Below, piece by piece: positions 27,660 through 37,265 of a stretch of DNA of 64,000 nt. Numbering within the stretch: the first letter of the stretch is position 1; each line of letters opens with the position of its first letter. The DNA is taken from contig NZ_CH672430.1 of NCBI RefSeq assembly GCF_000153025.1, forward strand, positions 102,371 to 166,370, read 5' to 3'. Made by a program: the position numbers and the translations under genes. The DNA is from Marinomonas sp. MED121 (GTDB lineage Bacteria; Pseudomonadota; Gammaproteobacteria; Pseudomonadales; Marinomonadaceae). Under the pieces are notes generated by a model, which saw only the letters and a program-made list of their open reading frames with translations, ran no database searches and was not told the DNA's origin.

Positions 27660-28874
27660 ATGACCAGTAAGATAAAAACTCTTGAGCTAATTAATCTGCG
27701 TAAACCACGCCATGCCTTGACCCGAGAAATTTACCGTGACGAGGATGTGTACCAACAAGATTTAGAGCAGATCTGGCATAAAGAGTGGATTTTTGCCGGC
27801 CATACCATAGAGATCAATAAAGCTGGCGAATACATAACACTGCAAGTGGGTGACTACCCTGTGGTTGTGGTACGAGACGATTCTGGTGAAGTCAGAGCCT
27901 TTCATAATGCTTGTCGTCACCGTGGTTCACGCGTCTGTTCTGCTGCTAAAGGTAAAGCCGCCAAGCTGGTTTGCCCTTATCACAAATGGACATTCGGCCT
28001 TGATGGCAAGCTTATTTATGCTGGCAACATGGGCGAGAATTTCAACAATGATGACCATGGGTTAATGCCTGTCCACTGTGAAGTGGTTAACAGTTACATC
28101 TACATTTGTGTGGCAGAAGAAGCCCCAGACTTTGAACAATTCCGTAAAGATGTGAGCCCTTTTATCACCCCACATAATTTAGAAGACGCCAAAGTAGCCC
28201 ACGAATCCAATATAGTCGAAGACGGTAACTGGAAGTTGGTCTTTGAGAATAACCGTGAATGTTATCACTGTGATGCCAACCACCCTGAGCTACTCAACTC
28301 GTTTGTTGAGAACCTGTCTGTTGCAGGCGTTGGTGGTGATGATGACCCAGAGCTGGTTGCCCATTGGGATAAATGTGAAGCTGCAGGCTTACCGAGCCGT
28401 TTAGTGATGGATGAAGGGGGCCAGTATCGAATGACACGTATTCCGCTTTCAGCCAAAGCCGTCAGCTATACCATGGATGGCAAACCCGCCGTAAAAGGTC
28501 GATTAGATAATACGGATGTCGAAGATATCGGTGCCCTGCTCTACTTTAACTATCCCTCTACTTGGAATCACTTTTTAGGGGACTATGCCTTAAGCTTTCG
28601 AATCCTACCGCTTAACTCAGGACAAACGCTGGTCACGACTAAATGGCTAGTGCCTAAAGATGCGGTTGAAGGGGTTGATTATGACCTTGAGAATCTGATT
28701 AAAGTTTGGATTGAAACCAATAATCAAGACAAAGAACTGGTTGAAGAGACCTTTAGAGGGGTGAGCTCGCCTTCCTATATTCCTGGGCCTTTTTCTGACA
28801 TTGCCGAAAACGGCGTTTGCCAGTTTGTCGATTGGTACTGTGACACCATGAAGAAGAAGCTAAGTGTGTCTTAA
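27660..28874 (+). CDS. GbcA-type Rieske oxygenase (N-demethylase-like)
   Basis: A 404-aa Rieske non-heme iron oxygenase. The 2Fe-2S ligands are Cys85, His87, Cys105 and His108 (CRH and CPYH). The mononuclear iron region is NNRECYHCDANHPEL. It is close to glycine betaine demethylase GbcA and proline betaine demethylases, including the end of the protein (VSSPSYIPGPFSDIAENGV). Its redox partner is encoded at 20980-22089, 5.6 kb away on the other strand. It should open the degradation of a quaternary or N-methylated amine by hydroxylation. The substrate is not set by sequence alone. Confidence 0.93.
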   Translation: MTSKIKTLELINLRKPRHALTREIYRDEDVYQQDLEQIWHKEWIFAGHTIEINKAGEYITLQVGDYPVVVVRDDSGEVRAFHNACRHRGSRVCSAAKGKAAKLVCPYHKWTFGLDGKLIYAGNMGENFNNDDHGLMPVHCEVVNSYIYICVAEEAPDFEQFRKDVSPFITPHNLEDAKVAHESNIVEDGNWKLVFENNRECYHCDANHPELLNSFVENLSVAGVGGDDDPELVAHWDKCEAAGLPSRLVMDEGGQYRMTRIPLSAKAVSYTMDGKPAVKGRLDNTDVEDIGALLYFNYPSTWNHFLGDYALSFRILPLNSGQTLVTTKWLVPKDAVEGVDYDLENLIKVWIETNNQDKELVEETFRGVSSPSYIPGPFSDIAENGVCQFVDWYCDTMKKKLSVS

Positions 28875-28909
28875 TTTATAAATAAGTGACTAGGTAGTCG
28901 CTTCCCTTT

Positions 28910-28937
28910 GGCCTCCACATTGTGGGGGCTTTTTTTA
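28910..28937 (+). terminator. Rho-independent terminator after the Rieske gene
   Basis: GCCTCCACA pairs with TGTGGGGGC (one G-T pair) across a short loop and is followed by seven T. It separates the Rieske transcript from the transporter operon. Confidence 0.9.
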
Positions 28938-29394
28938 TGGAGAAAAGCCATCTCTATCCAGCTTATTCTTTTAGCCGCTTCTCATAATATTTCTAACACA
29001 GCTTTATCCTAACACGGGTTAAGAAGGCGTCTTTAGATACTCTATACGAGCCCCTCAAGCCTGCTGAGCTTTCTTTACTCTTTATTATCAACTCCTTACC
29101 CAAAAGCCCCATAAACATTAGGTTAGAGAAGATCTAAAACAAATTCATGGCACCTTAATAGGCACTTTTTCTTTAGTACTTTTGACAGCTTTTCATCATC
29201 TCAATCAAGGTTTATGAAGCCATTAGCAATAACGGGGAGTTATGGTTTTTACACTAAATATGTCGTTGGACGCTGCCACGTGGAGGCCGTAACTTAATAA
29301 ACAGAACACAGAGACAAGCAAGCAAGTCGTGTTGAACTAGCACACTGATTCAGCCAAATAGAACGCAATAATAATCATAAATACAGAGGGCACG
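28938..29394. promoter_or_regulatory. Intergenic control region of the betaine transporter operon
   Basis: About 450 bp without a gene upstream of the ABC ATPase. It contains a palindrome CCACGTGG at 29276-29283 inside a longer imperfect inverted arrangement (GTTGG...CGTAAC), about 115 bp before the start codon. This is a reasonable operator candidate for a GlxA/GbdR-like or LysR regulator, but there is no direct evidence. The ribosome binding site GAGG lies 5-8 nt before the ATG of the ATPase gene. Confidence 0.35.
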
Positions 29395-30567
29395 ATGACA
29401 GACACCACAGATATCCTGTCGATCAACAATGTATACAAGGTATTTGGTGAACAACCAGATACTGCCATGCAAATGTTACAAAACGGCGCACATAAAGATG
29501 AAATTTTCGAAAAGACAGGTCAGACCGTGGGTGTGTTTGACGCTAGCTTCTCAGTCAAGAAAGGGGAGATTTTCGTCATCATGGGTTTATCCGGTTCAGG
29601 TAAATCCACCATGGTACGTTTGCTAAACCGCCTTATTGAGCCCACTTCAGGCAGCATCAAACTCAACGGAAAAGACATTACCGCCCTTGGAGATGCGGGC
29701 TTACTGGATGTTCGCCGTCAGGAAATGAGCATGGTGTTTCAATCTTTCGCACTCATGCCTCACATGTCCGTGATCGACAACGCGGCTTTTGGACTAGAAA
29801 TATCAGGGGTTGAAAAGAAAGAAAGGCATAAAAGAGCACAAACGGCGTTAGACCAAGTTGGCCTTGGTCAGCTTGGCGATAGCTACCCGCATCAACTGTC
29901 TGGCGGTATGCAACAAAGGGTCGGCCTAGCCCGCGCCCTAGCGAATGATCCCACCATATTGCTAATGGATGAGGCGTTTTCAGCCCTTGACCCCCTTATT
30001 AGACATGAAATGCAAGGGGAGCTAATTCGCCTGCAAAAAGAACAGTCTCGCACCATCGTCTTTATCTCCCATGACCTAGACGAAGCCATTCGTATTGGTG
30101 ATCGCATTGCCATTATGGAAGGCGGCCAAGTGGTACAGATAGGCACACCAGAAGAAATTATGCGCAACCCTGCAAATGAATATGTGGAGACTTTTTTTAA
30201 AGGGGTCGATGTCAGCAAGATTCTCAAAGCAGGCGATATTGCCTGCCAGCAAAGTGCTTGTAAGATTCAACTAAACGGCAGTGTTCATCCATTTGACGCG
30301 GGCGACAATCAGTTTGCGTATCTAGTCGATGATAAGGAAAGCCTATTAGGTGTGGTACCACTAAAAAGCATTGATAACCAAGCCAGTGCCGGCACTTTAT
30401 TAGCACAACAGCTAGAGCAACATGCGTCTGTTTATAGTGACGACATGATCAGCGATGTGATGAAGAAAGTGGCTCATTCTGACTACCCAGTGCCTGTGAT
30501 AGAGCGCAATGGCACCTTCTGCGGCGTGATTTCCAAAGACCTAATGCTTAAGACCTTGAGCCACTAA
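29395..30567 (+). CDS. proV: Glycine betaine/proline ABC transporter ATP-binding protein
   Basis: A 390-aa ATPase of the ProV/OpuAA family. Walker A is GLSGSGKST, the signature LSGGMQQRVG, Walker B LLMDEAFSALDP, and the switch His in FISHDLDEA. The C-terminal 120 residues form a degenerate pair of CBS-like modules used for ionic-strength control in homologues. It is the first gene of the ATPase-permease-binding protein operon next to the Rieske island. Import of quaternary amines is the family role. Confidence 0.94.
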   Translation: MTDTTDILSINNVYKVFGEQPDTAMQMLQNGAHKDEIFEKTGQTVGVFDASFSVKKGEIFVIMGLSGSGKSTMVRLLNRLIEPTSGSIKLNGKDITALGDAGLLDVRRQEMSMVFQSFALMPHMSVIDNAAFGLEISGVEKKERHKRAQTALDQVGLGQLGDSYPHQLSGGMQQRVGLARALANDPTILLMDEAFSALDPLIRHEMQGELIRLQKEQSRTIVFISHDLDEAIRIGDRIAIMEGGQVVQIGTPEEIMRNPANEYVETFFKGVDVSKILKAGDIACQQSACKIQLNGSVHPFDAGDNQFAYLVDDKESLLGVVPLKSIDNQASAGTLLAQQLEQHASVYSDDMISDVMKKVAHSDYPVPVIERNGTFCGVISKDLMLKTLSH

Positions 30568-30621
30568 TTCGATGCTCACACGTTAAGTTTCATCATAATG
30601 ATAAATGTAAGGTAAATTAGA

Positions 30622-31557
30622 ATGTCTGAATTTAACCTATTAGATCCCTTTCAGTTTCTCAGTGTCCCATTAGGGGAATGGGTAGAAACGGTACTCAACT
30701 ATTTAGTTCAAAACTTCCGTGGCTTTTTCCGTTCGATTCGTTGGCCAATCGATCAGGTACTCGACCTGATAGAAACTATGTTGCAATCCATTCCACCTTT
30801 AATCGGTATTATTCTCTCTTCCCTTTTAGGCTGGCAAGTTGCCGGTAAAAAAATGGGGCTATTCTGCGCTATCACGCTGACAATACTGGGCTTAATCGGT
30901 GTTTGGGCTGAGTCAATGACAACCCTTTCTTTGGTGTTAACCGCCCTCTTCTTCTGTGTGGTGATTGGCGTTCCTCTCGGCATTCTTTCAGCCCGTAGTG
31001 ACAGGGTAGAACGTCTTGTGAGACCTGTACTGGATGCCATGCAGACCTTACCTGCCTTTGTATACCTAGTCCCTGTGGTCATGCTTTTCGGTATCGGTAA
31101 CGTACCTGGTGTTCTAGTCACCATTATTTTCGCGCTTCCACCTTTAGTGAGGCTGACAAACTTAGGCATACGCCAAGTGCCAGAAGACAAGATAGAAGCA
31201 GCCCGTGCCTTTGGTTGCACCCCTAAGCAAATGCTACTCAAGATCCAACTACCACTGGCAACACCCACCATTATGGCCGGCATTAACCAAACCTTAATGT
31301 TATCCCTGTCTATGGTGGTGATCGCTTCCATGATAGCGGTAGGTGGCTTAGGACAAATGGTATTACGCGGCATTGGCCGTCTTGATATGGGCCTTGCCAC
31401 GGTTGGCGGTGTTGGCTTGGTACTGCTTGCCATCTTCCTTGACCGCCTTACTCAGGCAATGGGTGAGCGAGCCAGGATTAGTCATACCCAACAATGGTAT
31501 GAAACAGGCCCTATCGGCGCCTTAGTTCGCGCTTATCGCAGCCTGCTCTCTAAATAG
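30622..31557 (+). CDS. proW: Glycine betaine/proline ABC transporter permease
   Basis: A 311-aa inner-membrane permease of the ProW/OpuAB family. It has an N-terminal cytoplasmic/TM extension, then the binding-protein-dependent transport domain with the EAA loop ([20 protein letters not shown]). About seven to eight hydrophobic helices are visible. It follows the ATPase gene by 54 bp. Confidence 0.94.
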   Translation: MSEFNLLDPFQFLSVPLGEWVETVLNYLVQNFRGFFRSIRWPIDQVLDLIETMLQSIPPLIGIILSSLLGWQVAGKKMGLFCAITLTILGLIGVWAESMTTLSLVLTALFFCVVIGVPLGILSARSDRVERLVRPVLDAMQTLPAFVYLVPVVMLFGIGNVPGVLVTIIFALPPLVRLTNLGIRQVPEDKIEAARAFGCTPKQMLLKIQLPLATPTIMAGINQTLMLSLSMVVIASMIAVGGLGQMVLRGIGRLDMGLATVGGVGLVLLAIFLDRLTQAMGERARISHTQQWYETGPIGALVRAYRSLLSK

Positions 31558-31643
31558 AGAGCACTAAATAAAAGATTCGCTTAAGTAATAGCAAACAGTC
31601 TTTCAATAGATTCTCACTAAAAAAACATAACGAGGAATTGACC

Positions 31644-32672
31644 ATGATGCAATCACGCTTAAAAGCACTTTCTAAAACCTTATTCTCATTGACAGCAGCC
31701 GCTTCTTTTTCTGCCCTGACAATGTCGAGTATCGCTTCTGCAGCAGAGGCAATGCCGGGTAAAGGGGTAGAAATTACGCCTATCTTCCCAACCATTGCGG
31801 AAGAACGCTTTCGTGGTGAAATTGCCATTGCCGGTCTAGAAGCACTTGGCTATGAAGTTGAAGAGCCAAAAGAAACAGAATACGCCACCTTGATGCTGGC
31901 GCTTTCATACGGCGATGCAGATTTTAGTGTACATGCGTGGGAAGAATTACATAAAACCTTCTACAAAAAAGCCGGCGGTGATGACACCTTAGTCAAAGCA
32001 GGTAATGTGATCCCTGGTGTATTGCAAGGTTATCTCATCGATAAGAAAACCGCTGAAAAGCACAATATCACTCAACTAACCGATCTGAAAAAACCTGAAA
32101 TTGCTAAGCTTTTTGATGCAGATGATGATGGTAAAGCAGACTTAACAGGTTGTAACCCAGGTTGGGGTTGTGAACTTGTTATCGACCATCATATAGAAGC
32201 TTATGGCCTAGGTGATACCGTCAATCACAACCGTGGTTCCTACTTTGCCCTTATGGCAGATACCATCACACGTTACAACGAAGGCCAATCTATTCTTTAT
32301 TACACTTGGGTGCCTCAGTGGATTGCGGGCGTGCTAGTCGAAAATGAAGACGTAGTTTGGTTAGAAGTGCCACAAACCGATCTACCAGATGGCAACAACT
32401 CAGTTAACACTAGTTTTAATGGTAAAAACCTAGGCTTCGCGGTCGACCAAATTCAATCTATTTTGAATAAGGACTTTGCCGAAGAAAACCCAGCAGCGAC
32501 TAAATTCTTATCTTTAGTCCAAATCAGTGCCAGTGATGAAAGCGCACAAAACCTTAAAATGCAAAATGGCGAGAAGTCTATGAAAGACATTAAACGCCAT
32601 GCCCAAGAATGGATCTCGGCTAACCAAGCTAAATACGACAGTTGGTTAGAAGCGGCCCGCACTGCGATGTAG
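31644..32672 (+). CDS. proX: Glycine betaine/proline ABC transporter binding protein
   Basis: A 342-aa periplasmic binding protein of the OpuAC type. A Sec signal peptide ends near SSIASAAEA. Aromatic residues in the ligand cleft are visible (HAWEE, YYTWVPQW), and a Cys pair (GCNPGWGCE) resembles the ProX disulfide. The frame opens with TTG at 31638, but ATG 31644 with GAGGA 7 nt upstream is chosen. It is third in the operon. Ligand could be glycine betaine, proline betaine or another betaine. Confidence 0.93.
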   Translation: MMQSRLKALSKTLFSLTAAASFSALTMSSIASAAEAMPGKGVEITPIFPTIAEERFRGEIAIAGLEALGYEVEEPKETEYATLMLALSYGDADFSVHAWEELHKTFYKKAGGDDTLVKAGNVIPGVLQGYLIDKKTAEKHNITQLTDLKKPEIAKLFDADDDGKADLTGCNPGWGCELVIDHHIEAYGLGDTVNHNRGSYFALMADTITRYNEGQSILYYTWVPQWIAGVLVENEDVVWLEVPQTDLPDGNNSVNTSFNGKNLGFAVDQIQSILNKDFAEENPAATKFLSLVQISASDESAQNLKMQNGEKSMKDIKRHAQEWISANQAKYDSWLEAARTAM

Positions 32673-32697
32673 TTTTACCTATCAAATAAAAGCATTA

Positions 32698-32736
32698 GCC
32701 CCAAGGACGACTTGATTAAAAATGAGTCTTTGGGGC
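32698..32736. other. Stem-loop between proX and the next gene
   Basis: GCCCCAAGGAC pairs with GTCTTTGGGGC (one mismatch) around a loop of about 17 nt. There is no T run after it, so it may be an attenuator or an mRNA-stabilising hairpin that reduces expression of the downstream gene relative to the binding protein. Confidence 0.55.
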
Positions 32737-32802
32737 AACACTTTAGTACTCACTGTTTCGACCATAAACACACACATTCAGATTGCAAAGCGAGGTACAA
32801 GT

Positions 32803-33540
32803 TTGAAAACCTTAACCATGGCAACAATCGCATTAGGCCTAAGCCTTACCAGTTTCTCTTATGCTCAAAATGTTTCTTTAACCACCACCAACTGGGCGCC
32901 TTATTATGGGGATAACCTAGAACAGGGTGGCTTTATTTCAGTCATAGTCAATGAGTCTTTCAAGGCATCAGGTTATCAAAGTGAGCTTGAGTTCGCCCAA
33001 TGGACAGACGCTATGAGACAAGTAAAAGAAGGAGAAAAAGACGTATTAGTGGGCGCATTTTACTCAGATGAACGGGCTCAAGATTACCATGTCTCTATCC
33101 CTATCTATTCTGTCTTTTCCGGGGTAATTAAACATAAAAACTTAGAGCTAGATTTTTACTCCTCCTATGAAATGCTTAACCAATACAAGATAGGCAAGAT
33201 TGAAGGGGCTGTGGTCGGCCAGAGTTTTGACTCATTCCCTTTTGAGAAGCTACAAGGGTTTGCAGGCACTGAAGATGGCATCCAAGCCTTACAAAATGGG
33301 CAAATTAACCTCTTTGCCGACAACCTGAGCGTTGCTAAAAGCGCTGCGAGTAAACTCGGCCTTGAGCCTAGTGACTTCGCTATGGTGCAGCCACCCATCG
33401 AAAAGAATGACCTCTACATTATGATTTCTAAGAAAATTGCCAATGCAGAAAAAATTCGCGATGACTTTAATGCAGGCTTCATCAAGATTCAAACCAATGG
33501 CACCTATGATGCTGTGCTTAAACAATTTAACCAGCTCTAA
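32803..33540 (+). CDS. Family 3 extracellular solute-binding protein
   Basis: A periplasmic binding protein of the polar amino acid (PAAT) type, about 245 aa. The open frame begins at 32722, but TTG at 32803 is the probable start: GAGG lies 7 nt upstream, and it produces a normal signal peptide LKTLTMATIALGLSLTS ending SYA before the mature NVSLTT. The earlier start would place the signal 27 residues inside and lie within a stem-loop. No permease gene follows, so it may serve another transporter or a sensor. Confidence 0.85.
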   Translation: MKTLTMATIALGLSLTSFSYAQNVSLTTTNWAPYYGDNLEQGGFISVIVNESFKASGYQSELEFAQWTDAMRQVKEGEKDVLVGAFYSDERAQDYHVSIPIYSVFSGVIKHKNLELDFYSSYEMLNQYKIGKIEGAVVGQSFDSFPFEKLQGFAGTEDGIQALQNGQINLFADNLSVAKSAASKLGLEPSDFAMVQPPIEKNDLYIMISKKIANAEKIRDDFNAGFIKIQTNGTYDAVLKQFNQL

Positions 33541-33625
33541 GTTAGTTTAGCGCTATTCACTGGGCGTTAATCTCAATTAGCCATGGAAGGCACTCTTCCC
33601 TCTCGTATACTCTTGGATTTTCAAC

Positions 33626-34960
33626 ATGCTGTTATTTAATTTTGTCCAAAGCTTGCAGTTTCATCAGGTACCCAACAAAACGCGCGCTCTGATCAAAACC
33701 TCTTTAATTGACATTGTCGGTGTCCTTGCTGGCGCTAAGAACAACCAAACCAGTGACACTATTCGTCACTTTGCGGCTGAACATTACCCAGCCAATATAT
33801 TAAGCTGTCGTCTATTATTTGATGGCCGCCATGTTAGTCCATTAGGTGCGGCTTGGGCAGGCGGCTTTAGTGCCGACAGCCTTGATGCCCACGAAGGTCA
33901 CTTTACTTCTAAAGGCCATGCGGGTGCGACGGTTATTCCAGCCCTCCTTGCTATAGCCGATGCTTGTCATGAGCAAGGTAGAAGCATCACTGGCGAGGAA
34001 TTTTTAGTCGCGGTAACCATCGCCTATGAAACAGCATTAAGAGCTGGTGTTGCCTTGATGGACAGTGCCACTGAATATCATGCCTCTGGGGCTTTTTCGG
34101 GTTTAGGGGTCGTCTGCGGCGGGGCAAGATTATTAGGCTTAAACCAAGCAGAATTCAAACATGCGTTAGGTATCGCTGAGTATTTTGGGCCCCGTTGCCC
34201 CATGATGCGTCTAGTAGATTTTCCTTCTATGTTACGAGATGCCCATGGCGCTGGCGCTTATGCGGGTGTGAATGCCTTATTCATGGCACAAGCAGGTATC
34301 ACTGGTGCGCCTGCTGAAACCGTGGAAAAAAATACATTAAGCCATTGTTGGCATGACCTAGGCACACGATGGGAAATAGATGCTCAATACTTCAAACCTT
34401 GGCCCGTGTGTCGTTGGGCGCAGCCAGCACTAACAGCTGTCACCAGCATGATGCGCCATTCGCCTGAAATTACGCCAGCCAATATAGAGTCCGTCAAGGT
34501 AGAAACCTTCCACGAATCCATGCGCTTACAAGGGCACTTTCCTAAGAATGCAGATGAAGCCCAGTATGGTTTAGCTTTTCCTTTGGCCGCATTAATCAGC
34601 CGAGGCCAAGTCGGCCCAAATGAAGTCACAGGGGATGCCATACAGGCAGAAGATATCTTGCAAATGAGTCGTTTGATCGAGATAACAGAAGCACAAGATT
34701 TATCCGATCGTTTTCCAGAAGAAATACTCTCAAGAGTCAGTATTCAACTGAAAGACGGACGTTGCTTAACTAGCCCCATTACTCAAGCAAAAGGTGATCC
34801 AGAAACCGCCATGAGCCAAGCCGAGTTTAAAGCTAAATTTGAGTTGCTTGCTTCAGTTAATTTTAGCCAAGGGAGAATGGACTCGATACTTAATGCGCTT
34901 GATACCTTAGAACAGGCAGAGAGTTGTGAGGCACTCTTTAACCAGCTGATGTCTCCCTAG
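33626..34960 (+). CDS. MmgE/PrpD-family protein
   Basis: A 444-aa soluble protein of the MmgE/PrpD family. The fold includes 2-methylcitrate dehydratase, cis-aconitate decarboxylase and iminodisuccinate epimerase. Conserved blocks DAHEGHFTSKGHAGATVIPA and KPWPVCRWAQPALTA are present. No prpB, prpC or acnD is nearby, so a methylcitrate-cycle role is unlikely. Marine bacteria often carry PrpD paralogues in clusters for amino-acid-derived acids. It lies between the transporter and a GlxA regulator. Confidence 0.85.
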   Translation: MLLFNFVQSLQFHQVPNKTRALIKTSLIDIVGVLAGAKNNQTSDTIRHFAAEHYPANILSCRLLFDGRHVSPLGAAWAGGFSADSLDAHEGHFTSKGHAGATVIPALLAIADACHEQGRSITGEEFLVAVTIAYETALRAGVALMDSATEYHASGAFSGLGVVCGGARLLGLNQAEFKHALGIAEYFGPRCPMMRLVDFPSMLRDAHGAGAYAGVNALFMAQAGITGAPAETVEKNTLSHCWHDLGTRWEIDAQYFKPWPVCRWAQPALTAVTSMMRHSPEITPANIESVKVETFHESMRLQGHFPKNADEAQYGLAFPLAALISRGQVGPNEVTGDAIQAEDILQMSRLIEITEAQDLSDRFPEEILSRVSIQLKDGRCLTSPITQAKGDPETAMSQAEFKAKFELLASVNFSQGRMDSILNALDTLEQAESCEALFNQLMSP

Positions 34961-35135
34961 GTTAAACGTCCCAATTAATCTATCTAATAAAAAAGAACCA
35001 TTTTGTCGCGAGTATCATTAATAATGCCTCAATAAGTCATATTAAGCGGTAAAATGGATAAGTTTAATTAAGCTCAATCCAATATAGTAAAAACAAGTGC
35101 TATACAGGGCAAAGACAACACAGGATGGAACCCAA

Positions 35136-36128
35136 ATGAAACAGGTTAAAGTCAGTTTTATCTTGTTACCAGGCTTTGCTCTAACCTCTTTTTCACTGGC
35201 GATTGAGGCCTTAAGTGTGGCCAATCTGCTTTATGCTGAAGAGGTGTATCAATATCAAATTTGCCATGCTCATGTCTCTAATAATAACGATAGCCATAGC
35301 TCAAACCACCAAACCACTGTCACCAGCTCAAACCATGTTCCCATTGAAACCAGTGGTGACTTAAACCTTTGCCAGAATAGCGATCTAATATTTGTCTGTG
35401 GTTATCTAAATACAGCGGATTACGATAACCCAGCCCTATTTAGTTTATTGCGCAGTGTCGCCCGTAAAAAAGGACGTATCGCGGCGCTCAGTTGCGCCAG
35501 TTTTATTCTTGCCAAAGCAGGCTTATTACAAGGCAAAAGCTGCACCTTGGTACCCGAATACAAAACCACATTTACAGAGCTTTACCCTGATATTTCGATT
35601 CAGGAAAACCTCTATACAGTGACAGATAATTTGTTGACCAGTGCAGGTGGTACGGCCACATTAGACATGCTGCTTTACCTCATTAGCCAAGATCACGGAC
35701 GCGACTTTGCCCACAATACCTCACAGCAATTCTTACTTGAACGCATTCGTAGCAGTGAAGAGATACAAACCAGCCGTCGTCATCTTAACCTAAGAATGAA
35801 ATCACCTTGTTTAGGTGCCGCAGTAGAGTTAATGGAAAAACACATTAGCCACCCTTATCAAATAACGACACTTGCCAATAAAATCGGGACTACTCAAAGA
35901 AACCTAGAAACCGTTTTCCAGAAGTATGAGCAGATTAGCCCTGGCCGTTATTATCTACGTTTACGCCTACAACAAGCCCGGAAAATGATAGAAGAAACTC
36001 ACCTCAGTTTAACCAAGGTGGCACAAGCGACAGGCTTTAGTTCGCAAAGCCATTTCAGTAAATGTTTCAAGGACTTATATCACCAAAGCCCGTCTGAGAT
36101 AAGACAGGTAAATTCATCGTTAAACTAG
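35136..36128 (+). CDS. GlxA-type AraC regulator
   Basis: A 330-aa regulator with a DJ-1/PfpI-like domain and a C-terminal AraC HTH (TQRNLETVFQKYEQISPGRY; VAQATGFSSQSHFSKCFK). The elbow keeps Cys (AALSCASFILAKAG), unlike the paralogue at 19575. A Ser/Asn/His-rich insert (about 50-72) follows the first strand-helix unit. The frame opens at 35097, but ATG 35136 (MKQVKVSFILL) fits the domain start and has GGA upstream. It precedes the 2OG-Fe oxygenase gene by 87 bp and may control it or the whole island. Confidence 0.87.
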   Translation: MKQVKVSFILLPGFALTSFSLAIEALSVANLLYAEEVYQYQICHAHVSNNNDSHSSNHQTTVTSSNHVPIETSGDLNLCQNSDLIFVCGYLNTADYDNPALFSLLRSVARKKGRIAALSCASFILAKAGLLQGKSCTLVPEYKTTFTELYPDISIQENLYTVTDNLLTSAGGTATLDMLLYLISQDHGRDFAHNTSQQFLLERIRSSEEIQTSRRHLNLRMKSPCLGAAVELMEKHISHPYQITTLANKIGTTQRNLETVFQKYEQISPGRYYLRLRLQQARKMIEETHLSLTKVAQATGFSSQSHFSKCFKDLYHQSPSEIRQVNSSLN

Positions 36129-36215
36129 CAGGATATTTCGCTTTTGTTATATAAGTGAAGCCTCGGATTCAGCGACACTGAAAGACATAAAACAACGCCA
36201 TGAAGGTATTTAATT

Positions 36216-37205
36216 ATGTCAATTTCAACCGCTAGCCAATTCGATTCTCGTCTAGAAAGTAAGTCCACCTCGTTCAATGAAATCCCTATTATTGACCTTG
36301 CTAAACTCATTGATGGTAGCGACCCTATGGCGGTAGCAAATGAGATTGGTGATGTCTGTCAAAATGTCGGTTTTCTCTATATCAAAAACCATGGCGTTAA
36401 TAGGCAACTGGTTAAAAAAGCCTACGACCAAGCTCAAGCGTTTTTCGATTTACCATTGGCACAAAAACAAGCCTTGAATATCGTCAATTCGGGTCAAACC
36501 CTAAGAGGCTATATTCCTATGTACGGGGAGAATGTAGACCCTGAAAATACCCGTGATTTTAAAGAGTGCTTTGATTTTGGTTTAAATGAAAAGACTGTGT
36601 CGCCTTTTTTTGGCCCTAACCAGATGCCTGAAGATCCAACTGAATTTAAACAAACCTTCGAGCAATATCATGAGGCCATGATGACCTTATCCCGTAAACT
36701 CATCAGTGCCATTGCTTTAAGCTTGGATCTAGAGGCAGACTATTTTGCCAAGCTACAGCAAAAGCCCATTACCATTCAAAGGTTACTCCACTACCCGCCT
36801 CAAGAAGGCCCTATAAGCCAAGAAGAAATCGGTATCGGTGCCCATACGGATTATGGTTTTCTAACCATATTATCCCAAGATGATATAGGGGGGTTACAAG
36901 TACAAAACCGTGATGGACAGTGGGTCAGCGCTCCGCCTGTTGAGGATACTTTTATCGTCAATATTGGGGATTTGGTACAGACATTTACCAATGATAAATA
37001 CATCTCCACCCTACACAGAGTGATTAATACCAGCGGTAAAGAGCGTTACTCTATCCCTTTCTTTATCGATCTGGACTTTGATGCTGAGGTGAGTGTTGTA
37101 CCAAGCTGTCAAAGTGAGGAGAACCCAGCTAAGTATCAGGCTTATACCTGTGGACAGCATAAGTACAAACGTTTTGTTGATAGCTATGCCCATCTAACTA
37201 ATTAA
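36216..37205 (+). CDS. 2-oxoglutarate/Fe(II) oxygenase, isopenicillin N synthase-like
   Basis: A 329-aa non-heme iron oxygenase of the isopenicillin N synthase superfamily. The iron triad is His210, Asp212 (AHTDYG) and His267 (TLHRVI); the cosubstrate motif Arg277-x-Ser279 (RYS) follows. The N-terminal DIOX_N-type region (IPIIDLAKLIDG) is complete. Such enzymes hydroxylate or desaturate small molecules and amino-acid derivatives. The adjoining regulator and the betaine genes suggest an amine-derived substrate. The stop codon lies inside a 27-bp tandem repeat. Confidence 0.9.
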   Translation: MSISTASQFDSRLESKSTSFNEIPIIDLAKLIDGSDPMAVANEIGDVCQNVGFLYIKNHGVNRQLVKKAYDQAQAFFDLPLAQKQALNIVNSGQTLRGYIPMYGENVDPENTRDFKECFDFGLNEKTVSPFFGPNQMPEDPTEFKQTFEQYHEAMMTLSRKLISAIALSLDLEADYFAKLQQKPITIQRLLHYPPQEGPISQEEIGIGAHTDYGFLTILSQDDIGGLQVQNRDGQWVSAPPVEDTFIVNIGDLVQTFTNDKYISTLHRVINTSGKERYSIPFFIDLDFDAEVSVVPSCQSEENPAKYQAYTCGQHKYKRFVDSYAHLTN

Positions 37206-37265
37206 GATAGCGATAGGAATTTGGCTAATTAAGATAGCGATAGGAATTTGGCTAATTAAGATAGC
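37198..37265. repeat. 27-bp tandem repeat over a stop codon
   Basis: Two full identical 27-bp units (starting CTAATTAAGATAGCGATAGG) at 37198-37224 and 37225-37251 and a 14-bp partial third. The first unit includes the last codons and the TAA stop of the 2OG-Fe oxygenase gene. Confidence 0.95.

Noticed and set aside
30753..31433. 226-aa minus-strand frame inside proW
   Set aside because: It is an antisense shadow of a clear permease gene, with low-complexity composition.
33626..34960. Methylcitrate-cycle prpD
   Set aside because: No prpB, prpC, acnD or prpF nearby; only family-level assignment is justified.
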